Part shown: positions 57,493-64,000 of the stretch, one piece after another
Layout of the letters: every line of letters starts with the position of its first letter
How positions within the stretch are numbered: position 1 is the stretch's first letter
DNA from: Diphasiastrum complanatum
Lineage: Eukaryota > Streptophyta > Lycopodiopsida > Lycopodiales > Lycopodiaceae
Direction: 5' to 3'
DNA: 64,000 bases
Assembly (NCBI GenBank): GCA_029204225.1
Contig: CM055095.1
Location: 60,899,597 to 60,963,596, forward strand
Translations under genes and position numbers: made by a program
Notes under the pieces: generated by a model
What the model was told of the DNA's origin: nothing
The model's database searches: none
What the model saw: the letters and a program-made list of their open reading frames with translations, nothing else

Positions 57493-58848
57493 ATGGGATC
57501 TGCTGGAGCATACCTTCTAGAAGCTAGTGAGAGGTTGAATTCTACAAATTATGTTATTTGGAAGGTTAGCATGGAGTCACTATTGGTGCTCCAAGACCTT
57601 TATGAGTTCTTGATTGAAGATGAAGATGAACCTCTAGGTGCACAGGAGTTAGCTAGATACAAGAAGAGATCTAGGCTTGCACTTCATTGTGTGAAGATGA
57701 ATGTGAGCAATGATTTGTTGAGAGAAGTATCAGCTTGTACTAATGCTAAAGAGGCTTGGGAGTCTTTAAAATCAATCTATGAGTCTAGCAACACTTCTAG
57801 AGTTCTTATGCTTAGAAATCAAATTTTGCAAAGCATGAGGAGAAGTGAGGAGAGTGCACAGGATTATGTACTCGAAATCAAGTCTCTAAATAGGGAGTTG
57901 GCTTCCATTGGAGAGAAGATTCATGATGGAGAGCTTGTACAAATTGTCCTTAATGGTCTAGGAGATGACTTTGCAAATTTGGTCCAAAATTTTGCCATCC
58001 AAGACACTTTGCCAACTATAGAAAAACTTCACAGTGTATTAGTGGCTGAAGAGTGTAGGATGCTCCATGCAAAATCTAGGATGAGTTCCTTGTCGTTGCA
58101 GGATGGTGATGAGAAAGCCAATTTCTCATTCAAGGGCAAAAATAAGACCAATGGAAAGAAGAAGCATCCAAAGGAGGCCAAAGAAGAGGATGATGCATCA
58201 AGCTCAAAGGACAAGTCAAAGCAAAAATGCTTCTTTTGTGGAAAGAAGGGGCATTATGCATCTGAATGCTACAAGAGGCTAAGAGCACAAGTGGAGGAGG
58301 ACAAACAAGGAAACCTTGCAAAGGAGGAGGAGGAGGATGAAGTAGATGTATTCTTGATGGCATCTACATCCTCACCGACAAGCAATAGCAATTCAAGAGA
58401 CAATTGGTGGATCGACAGTGGGGCTAGCTCCCACATGTCTTGTGAAAAGGACTTTTTCTCAACCTTACACTCATTCAATGATGCTAAAAAGTTTGTCTTT
58501 ACTGCAAATGATGAAGAGTGTAGGATAGATGGTGTTGGCACCATATCTTTGTGTCTAGAATCCTCAAAATGCATGGATCTAGAAAATGTCCTTTATGTAC
58601 CATCAATCACCAAGAATATGCTTAGTGTTGGTCTACTCTTCGAAAGTGGTTTGGATGGCCACTTTAAGCATGGTGTTTGCTTCATCTTGAAGAATGATGT
58701 TTGCATTGCAAAGGGATTTAAACATGGAAGATTGTTTAAGTTGGAAGCTAGTGTTGCTTTTGAAAGAATGAGCTTGGCAAAGGAGGAGATCACTCAAGAG
58801 GAGATCTTGGCAAAGTGTGATTTTGCTTGCATTGAGGAGGAGCATTAA
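57493..58848 (+). CDS. Gag-protease polyprotein of young copia-like element
   Basis: Open reading frame of 451 codons from ATG at 57493 (MGSAGAYLLEASERLNST). The gag N-terminal domain (residues 1-210) includes NYVIWKVSMESLLVLQDLYE, ARYKKRSRLALHCVKMNVSN and NGLGDDFANLVQNFAIQDTL. It forms virus-like particles around the RNA. The zinc knuckle CFFCGKKGHYASEC begins at residue 246 (CX2CX4HX4C). An acidic stretch (KEEEEDEVDVF) precedes the protease active site WWIDSGASSHMS near residue 307. The frame then runs through LENVLYVPSITKNMLSVG to LAKEEITQEEILAK and stops. In ordinary copies ITQ leads into LWHKRLGHPN of pre-integrase; here that domain is replaced. No frame damage, consistent with recent activity. 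Confidence 0.92.
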   Translation: MGSAGAYLLEASERLNSTNYVIWKVSMESLLVLQDLYEFLIEDEDEPLGAQELARYKKRSRLALHCVKMNVSNDLLREVSACTNAKEAWESLKSIYESSNTSRVLMLRNQILQSMRRSEESAQDYVLEIKSLNRELASIGEKIHDGELVQIVLNGLGDDFANLVQNFAIQDTLPTIEKLHSVLVAEECRMLHAKSRMSSLSLQDGDEKANFSFKGKNKTNGKKKHPKEAKEEDDASSSKDKSKQKCFFCGKKGHYASECYKRLRAQVEEDKQGNLAKEEEEDEVDVFLMASTSSPTSNSNSRDNWWIDSGASSHMSCEKDFFSTLHSFNDAKKFVFTANDEECRIDGVGTISLCLESSKCMDLENVLYVPSITKNMLSVGLLFESGLDGHFKHGVCFILKNDVCIAKGFKHGRLFKLEASVAFERMSLAKEEITQEEILAKCDFACIEEEH

Positions 58849-58881
58849 AAGGAGGAAGATCTTGAGGATCAGCCTCAAAGC

Positions 58882-59649
58882 ATGAGAGTTCCAAGGGAGT
58901 CCTCAATGACAATGGCCGAGTCATCAAATTGCATGCAAATTGTCCATTCAGGTGTGCATCTTGCAAGGGTGGTGAGCATTGGAGAGTCTACTATCTTTGA
59001 ATACTTTTTGGAAAGTAGTAGTAGACATGAGATGACTTGTTTCTTATCTTTAAGATCCATGGTGTTTATTACTTTGTATGACAAGACAATGAAATGGGAT
59101 GCTTTGAAATCTACATTTATTGTTGATAAAGCAATTTCATTGGATAACTATTTTTGTAATAGTTTGAATAGAGTCATAAAAGATGAAACATCATTTGCTT
59201 TGAAAATCTTTGTGTCCACATGCTTTGTGCATGATCATTCCAATGTAAGGACCAAAGATTATCCTATTTCAATGATAGGAATAATGGTAGTATTTTGCTC
59301 TTCAAGTAGAGATTGTAGAATCTACTTGTTTTCAGCCAAAGAATTTGTCAATGGTGGAAATGTGATCTTTCAAGAGTGTAAGATTTGTAAACTTGAAGAA
59401 GCACCTTTGGATCAACACCTTATTCAATTCATTGATGGTTTGGAGTCAAGTCAAGTGGAGGAGCAAGCTCAAGACCCGAGGACTCCAAGAAGAATCTTGA
59501 GTATCAAGATGGAGCCATCAAGGTTCAATCATATGGATCAAGCAAGACAAGTTGTCTTTGGCAACATTATTTATGCACTTAATATTTTAATTGATGTATC
59601 TTCAAGTGCACAAAATGCCTTGGAATCCATGGCTTGGCATGATGTTTAG
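58882..59649 (+). CDS. Remodelled second ORF (integrase-to-RT-linker remnant)
   Basis: Open frame of 255 codons, 33 bp after the gag-PR stop and in the same frame class. It aligns by eye with copia pol. IVHSGVHLARVVSIGEST fits LIHSDVHLFSHELNGG, with the first catalytic Asp replaced by Gly. FEYFLESSSRHEMTCFL fits the VTFIDDKSRYSWVYLL strand. The middle of the core with the second Asp and the Glu is missing. NYFCNSLNRVIKDE, then LKIFVSTCFVHDHSNVRTKD, fit CNYLCNRL and KVFGCTCYVHIPLETRKKE. PRTPRRILSIKMEPSRFNH fits the linker before RT. RT never starts. Very divergent yet uninterrupted; function unknown. Confidence 0.7.
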   Translation: MRVPRESSMTMAESSNCMQIVHSGVHLARVVSIGESTIFEYFLESSSRHEMTCFLSLRSMVFITLYDKTMKWDALKSTFIVDKAISLDNYFCNSLNRVIKDETSFALKIFVSTCFVHDHSNVRTKDYPISMIGIMVVFCSSSRDCRIYLFSAKEFVNGGNVIFQECKICKLEEAPLDQHLIQFIDGLESSQVEEQAQDPRTPRRILSIKMEPSRFNHMDQARQVVFGNIIYALNILIDVSSSAQNALESMAWHDV

Positions 59650-59845
59650 TTTTGAAGTGTGCTACATGTATATAGACACATTTATGGAACATCTTGTAAG
59701 GGATCCTCTAAGAGGTGGTGAAAGATCCTTCATGGACATCATTCTCTATTGGAGTCTCAAAAGTTCCTTCTTTGTAGCTGGATTTTTTAGACACTTCTAA
59801 AAGCTTTCATTGATCTATCAAGAGAGTTGTAAATAGATCAAGCTA
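59650..59845 (+). other. 3' internal region of young element
   Basis: About 200 bp between the second ORF and the polypurine tract. No RNase H motif is present, although RNase H normally ends here in copia elements. Confidence 0.7.
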
Positions 59846-59859
59846 AATTTGAGGAGGAG
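59846..59859 (+). other. Polypurine tract of young element
   Basis: aaatttgaggaggag ends directly before TGTGAAG of the 3' LTR; primes plus-strand synthesis. Confidence 0.85.
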
Positions 59860-60560
59860 TGTGAAGAATTGCCAAAAATTGGCAAATCTAGCTTGATCAA
59901 AAACCATGTAGAATAGTGTAAATTGTGTACACAAGTGGGTCCCACACATGTGAGGCCATGATGCCACATGGGAAACCCATCCTAATGTAGGTTAGGTCAA
60001 GTCAAGAGAGTTGGTCATGTCTATTTGGTGGTCATCCCTACTTTATAGGACCTACACCTAAGTTTAAGGTGAAAATTTGACCAACTAGCTACCTACCAAA
60101 CATAACTCTAGGAAATAGACTAGGGTTTCATTTTAGGTCAAGGAGAGTGAGTTAACTTCCTTATTACATGCTGGAAATCCACCTAACTTCAAGAAGGAAG
60201 TCGAATATGCTATGTATTCCCTCTCTCCATAGTGAGAAGATAGAAAAATTTTGGAGCTCATTGGCAATCTCAAGCTAGTTCACTATGTACATTGAGTTTT
60301 TGTGATCCAAATGAAATCAAATCAATTTCTACTTGTTTCTCAGGTTGAAGGCCGTACTACAGCCTGTAGTACACACGTGTGGGCTCGGATTTCAATGTTT
60401 ATCAATGCTTTTGATTGTTAATGCTTGTTGTTTGTCAAATTGCCAATCTAGATCAACTTTTTTGTGTCTAGTTTTTTGATAGATTGTTAAGCAAGCATCC
60501 AATCACTCTTGTGGATCTTTTGTAGATCCATTTATGGTCCTAAAGTACAGTACTTTCACA
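59860..60560 (+). mobile_element. 3' LTR of young element
   Basis: 701 bp. Differences from the 5' LTR, seen by eye: g/a in accaagcat, t/a in gaatttgc, t/a in gaaaattttt, c/t in gaaaccaaatc, a/g in cgtgtaggc. Confidence 0.92.
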
Positions 60561-60565
60561 TGTTC
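60561..60565. repeat. Target-site duplication, right (TGTTC)
   Basis: Matches 55992-55996. Confidence 0.9.
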
Positions 60566-61105
60566 TAGGCTCGGCCTCTAGATAGTGGTTTCAGCATGTA
60601 CTTAAGTCTCTAATCTGAGCTAGATGAGCAAAGCTGGGCAAATTTGAAGCTCTGGGGATTCAAAACAAGTCTAGGGTGTTTTTTCTTAATAAAATATTCA
60701 AATCTTTCAGTTTTGGTTCGTCCCTTTGACATATGGTAGTTCAAAGTCTGCTTTATCTTCAGTTAAGAGGGGGAGTCAAGATGTCAAGTTTTAGGTCTCC
60801 AAACACCACTTGGGGATTGTAAGTCATGTTTGGCAGTTTTGTGACAAGTTCCTACAGCCAATTCTGGGAAGGCAGATTCATGATAGCTTTAAAAATAGTT
60901 TGAAGCTGTTATTGCAATGTTTTGTGGGGAGATGTTAGGTCAATGATAGGCCCACACATACATATGCTCAACACATCCAAATCACAAGCATATCATGCAT
61001 ACAAAAATTTACAAAGTAGCCACTAAAAACTAGTGACCAATCCAGTCCCTATAACAAAGCAAGTAGAAAAAGTGAAAAACAACAAAAGTTTAGCAAACAT
61101 TTGGC
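60566..61105 (-). other. Gypsy leader, part 2, next to the PBS
   Basis: Continuation of the gypsy leader after the nested insertion, running up to the PBS. No ORF. Joined to 54603-55996 it gives a leader of about 1.9 kb. Confidence 0.6.
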
Positions 61106-61123
61106 TCCCTGACAATGACGCCA
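61106..61123 (-). other. Primer binding site, gypsy element
   Basis: Minus strand TGGCGTCATTGTCAGGGA. It matches 14 of 18 bases of the tRNA-Asp-complementary site TGGCGCCGTTGCCGGGGA (from memory). All four differences are C-to-T or G-to-A, as expected from cytosine deamination. Confidence 0.7.
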
Positions 61124-61124
61124 A

Positions 61125-61326
61125 TGTTGTCAAGAAGTAGAGGGCATCTACCTTCTCCTTCTAAGTCGTTTGTAGCACGGGAAGTAGGGCTCAAACCTAG
61201 GAGCCTTGGAGATACTTGCAAAACAAAGAGCATTAAACACTATTTCTACTTACAAACAAAATGCCATGAAAATGTAACTAAAACCAAATAACACTAACTC
61301 TACTTTCTTCCTACTCTCACACACAC

Positions 61327-61408
<82 letters not shown>

Positions 61409-62710
61409 ATTAGTCACTAGGGGCAAGAAAACAATTTTGGAAAGTCTCAAAGTTTTAACTTACAGACTTTGAAAAGTTCGTAAAAGTCAAAGTCAGGTTT
61501 CCTAGAATGGAACTTGCATTGCATATTGAGACTTAAAATGTCTCGTCCCATAAGTAAGTGTAGAAAGCCAACTCCACAAGCTTCCATAAAGAGAAGCCCT
61601 TTGTATGTGATTTTCATCCTTAATGCAAGAGAGCTAAGTGCTGCCATTTTGGATTCACTTGTGCTAACTTTGGTGTTTGGCTAATCTTAGTATGGTTGGA
61701 CTTATGCACGCAGAGTGCCATACTTGGGGCCTAACGCAACTAACTACTGGTGGGCTCTTCAAGATGGGCTTATACACACATAATGCCATACTTGGGCCAT
61801 TGATTTAACCAAAATGATCACAAAAATGATTATTTACAAAGGCTTTTCCTTGCAAGGTGGTCCTTTATAAATTACTCTGGGCTCCATTGAACTACCCCTT
61901 AGGCCTTGTATTCCAGCTCCCACACTCGTGTTTCTATTCCACATGCTCCTCATGCGATAGCTCAAATTGCACTTAACTCTCCTTTGTGTTATCAAACATC
62001 CTTCTCCACAACTTTTGCGACAAGGTTCAACATATGTATACTCTAGTTCATCATGTAGTAAGTCAGAGAACTAGTTGGCTAAACTTGAAACATACTTTAG
62101 ATTTTACCCTATGTGATACATGATTGCTCTCATTCCTAGGTCATTTTGAAGCATATGTAGCCTTTCGATAGAGCCTACAATAGTCACTAGAAATAGTAAC
62201 AAGTTCATAAAGTTCTGCTATTTATTTTCTAATAGTAAAGGACCAAAGCTTCTCACACAATAAAATGCTAGTTTAAATGGTGCTCTTCCATATGATGTGG
62301 CTTCTCTCACGCCACAAAACTTCATCAAGGCTAAATGTGATTGGGCACATGAGACCTAACAAGCTCAATTCCCAAGGCTCACATTCAGTAAGATGAAGCT
62401 CAGTTCTCTCCTTTGCAAATGAGTCGAAAAATACCAAAAGTGATGTCTCTTGCCTACTTATAGACAATGCCATAACTTAACTAAATATGACTACCTTGAA
62501 GGATAGTTAGTCCTTGTTTAGCCTTATTGACATTTATTTGGGCCCTTCTTGGCCTATTATCGTTATTCGAGTACTTTGAGGGGGGGGGGGGGGGGTAAAG
62601 GAGTCATGAATCACCCTTATTCTTAAGGCTAATAATTCCTTTTGGGCCTAACAAAGCTTACATTAGGTATTATAACATATTTCTAAGCATTGTACTGAAA
62701 GTACATGACA
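61125..62710 (-). mobile_element. Gypsy LTR between chromovirus 3' end and gypsy leader (~1586 bp)
   Basis: Ends are TGTCATGTACTTTC and CTTGACAACA on the minus strand. On one side a polypurine tract and a chromovirus integrase abut it (as for a 3' LTR); on the other a PBS and leader follow (as for a 5' LTR). It contains a (TC)n microsatellite, a G16 run at 62580-62595 and a near-repeat gtgccatacttggggcc/atgccatacttgggcc. It may be one shared LTR of tandem elements or two LTRs fused; I saw no internal joint. Confidence 0.55.
61331..61405. repeat. (TC)n microsatellite, 75 bp
   Basis: Uninterrupted TC dinucleotides, about 37 units, preceded by acacacatac. Confidence 0.97.
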
Positions 62711-62723
62711 CTCCCCCTACTTG
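62711..62723 (-). other. Polypurine tract of chromovirus
   Basis: Minus strand CAAGTAGGGGGAG immediately before TGTCATG of the LTR. Confidence 0.7.
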
Positions 62724-62789
62724 AACACTTTTATCCTAAAAAATGAAGACATTTGCTTCGTGAACTTGAATGCTGCAATGTAGTCTTGA

Positions 62790-63445
62790 TTGGAGATGCC
62801 ATATCCAATAGCTTCATGGTAATAATTGTGGCCAATGTTGAATAGATGAGTTGTTAACCCAAGTATTGTCTCCATCAAGAAGGTTTTTCCATTAAATCAA
62901 GTATTCTTTGATTATCTTGCCATTTTGCAATACCTTGTTCCGATATCCAACAATCTTGGTTGGTTCAATAACTATGTTGTTCTTTGAAAAAGTAGTAGTT
63001 ATAGTGGAGTGTTCGCCTAGACATTTCTTCAAAAGAGAGACATGAAACACTCGATGCATACGAATTGTTGGGTGTAGATCTAATTCATAATTCAATTCCC
63101 CGATCTTCTTTAAAATCTTGAAAGGTCCATAAAATCTTGGAGCCTTTTTTTGGCTTTGAGTTTTCTTTAGCTTGGTGAGACTATAAGGTTGTAACCTTAA
63201 ATACACCAAATCAAAACGACGTAATCACTGAAAGTCCTTTTCTGGTCAACGTATTGCTTCATTCATATCTACACTACCTTGATATGCTCCCAATAATCTT
63301 CAAAATATCATTCATGTATTGAATCTGGTCCACAACTGCTGGAACTGCGTCCTCTAACAAAATCCACATAGCTAAACACAACCATTCTATCCACTTTGTC
63401 TAATGATCTAAAACAAAATGTCGTAGATAGCACGCCAACCACTGG
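62790..63445 (-). pseudogene. Chromovirus (Ty3/gypsy) integrase C-terminal part with chromodomain
   Basis: Minus-strand text starts near the end of the integrase core (LACYLRHFVLDH, then TKWIEWLCLAMWILLED). It continues VPAVVDQIQYMNDILKII, then DLVYLRLQPYSLTKLKK. The GPF module is APRFYGPFKILKKIGELN, followed by LHPTIRMHRVFHVSLLKKC. A chromodomain-like segment follows: IEPTKIVGYRNKVLQNGK, EYLI, TAA, WKNLLDGDNTW. Chromodomains of such elements bind histone marks and steer insertion. Frameshifts near 63205 and 63290 and the TAA at about 62890 make it dead. Upstream pol is missing. Confidence 0.85.
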
Positions 63446-63826
63446 TTGAATGGCGATTCTTATCCACTTAAGCTACTCAATCAGACACTGATCAGAGACC
63501 TTATACCTCTCACTTTTGAAAACAATAAGATTCAAGAAACCAACATTGCAAGAAATTGATGATACATTGAGTAAACAAATAATTTCAGAAGAACAAATCT
63601 TCCACATGATTAGCTCTAATGTGACAATAATATGTACACATAAAGAAAATGCCAGTACAACAAATGTGCATTGCAAAGAATCTTTGTAAAACATAACATT
63701 ATAAATGTATCGGTGAAAACAAATGCATCAGACAACTTGGAACTAAATTATGGCTTGAAGAACCCTCGATACAAGGAAGATTGAACACTTTTCTCGGGAC
63801 AAGTATCAAAGAATAGAAATTCATAC
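63446..63826 (-). other. Residual KAB1-like intron next to donor
   Basis: About 380 bp without element motifs, between the chromovirus fragment and the 5' splice site. Short open stretches are not convincing. Confidence 0.5.
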
Positions 63827-64000
63827 CTGACTTTCTTTGGATGCCCCAACAATGACTGTGCTCACATTTGGGTTTGATGCACACCATGCAGTCGCCAATC
63901 GGGACAAAGGAACTTTCAATTCGTCAGCTATTGGCTTTAGGTTATCCACTTTTGTAAAAATATCATCCACCATATATCTGGTTATTGTGTTCTGGAATAC
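63827..64000 (-). CDS. KAB1-like potassium channel beta subunit, penultimate exon
   Basis: The minus strand reads [20 protein letters not shown], then [20 protein letters not shown], then [10 protein letters not shown], followed by the donor GTATGA. This is the C-terminal part of the aldo-keto reductase barrel of plant KAB1, homologous to animal Kv-beta subunits. SKESQ continues phase 0 into LVDN of the terminal exon; Ser, Gln, the acidic residue and Asn are the NADPH-adenosine contacts of the family. The protein is cytosolic and associates with Shaker-type potassium channels. The exon reaches or nearly reaches the window edge (possible acceptor ttccag at about 63992-63997), so remaining exons lie beyond. 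No stops; it looks like a real host gene. Confidence 0.85.

Larger units (their letters stand above)
55997..60560 (+). mobile_element. Young non-autonomous copia-like LTR retrotransposon (4564 bp)
   Basis: Complete unit: TSD TGTTC, 701-bp LTR, PBS, leader, gag-protease ORF, remodelled second ORF, polypurine tract, 701-bp LTR, TSD TGTTC. By eye the LTRs differ at five substitutions and no indels (99.3% identical), so insertion was recent. RT and RNase H are absent and the integrase core is incomplete, so it needs enzymes from a related element. It sits inside the leader of a gypsy element, in the opposite orientation to it and to the KAB1-like gene whose intron holds both. Confidence 0.9.
53061..63826 (-). 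other. Giant KAB1-like intron filled with retrotransposons
   Basis: 10,766 bp between donor (minus CAG|GTATGA at 63826) and acceptor (ggacag at 53061). It contains a gypsy gag with leader and LTR, a copia-like element nested in the leader, and a chromovirus 3' end. All except the nested element lie on the same strand as the gene. About 310 bp next to the acceptor and 380 bp next to the donor remain as plain intron. Confidence 0.75.

Noticed and set aside
61250-61450. Minus-strand frame with a long Arg-Glu repeat
   Set aside because: It is only the translation of the (TC)n microsatellite inside an LTR; no codon variation or domain.
62580-62595. G16 run as a polypurine tract
   Set aside because: It lies inside the LTR and on the wrong strand for the chromovirus; a proper tract is at 62711-62723.

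Overview
The window is from a land plant with a very large, repeat-rich, A+T-rich genome; the huge transposon-filled intron and dense LTR retrotransposons make a gymnosperm the most likely source (inference). Nearly all recognisable coding sequence belongs to LTR retrotransposons of the Ty1/copia and Ty3/gypsy superfamilies. Most copies are truncated, nested or interrupted by stops. No rRNA, tRNA, CRISPR or bacterial-type feature is visible.

One host gene is present on the minus strand: a gene for a KAB1-like beta subunit of voltage-gated potassium channels (aldo-keto reductase fold). Its penultimate exon lies at the right edge (63827-64000). A terminal exon lies at 52950-53060, so the intron between them is 10.8 kb and is filled with retrotransposons. 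A second, similar terminal exon with its own downstream sequence lies at 10519-10632, 42 kb further along the transcription direction, inside a 1-kb duplicated block.

Layout. 1-8612: minus-strand Ty3/gypsy element without chromodomain, with gag, protease, RT, RNase H, integrase and then a long decayed extra ORF of about 900 codons. 9968-10970: duplicated KAB1 terminal-exon block. 11480-11752: dispersed repeat, seen again at 38-39 kb. 12163-23127: mosaic of copia fragments in both orientations joined at abrupt inverted junctions, with a chromovirus integrase scrap. 24405-27907: gypsy gag, tandem-repeat leader, PBS and LTR (minus). 27908-31829: minus-strand copia derivative with remodelled ORFs. 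31830-34450: copia gag-protease (plus) against an RT fragment (minus). 34451-40059: unrecognised sequence with a perfect 18-bp hairpin. 40060-47130: copia element whose 3' LTR is split by a second copia element (43053-46938). 47235-48055: gypsy gag/protease remnant. 48056-52261: nothing recognised. 52262-64000: KAB1 terminal exon, giant intron, penultimate exon.

Inside the giant intron are a gypsy gag and its long leader, a PBS and an LTR, and the 3' end of a chromovirus. Inserted in the gypsy leader is a young copia-like element (55997-60560). Its 701-bp LTRs differ at only 5 positions and a TGTTC target-site duplication flanks it. It has an open gag-protease ORF, but in place of the rest of pol it carries one open, strongly remodelled second ORF with no RT or RNase H and an integrase core that has lost catalytic residues. 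It is the most interesting element here and looks like a recently mobile non-autonomous lineage.
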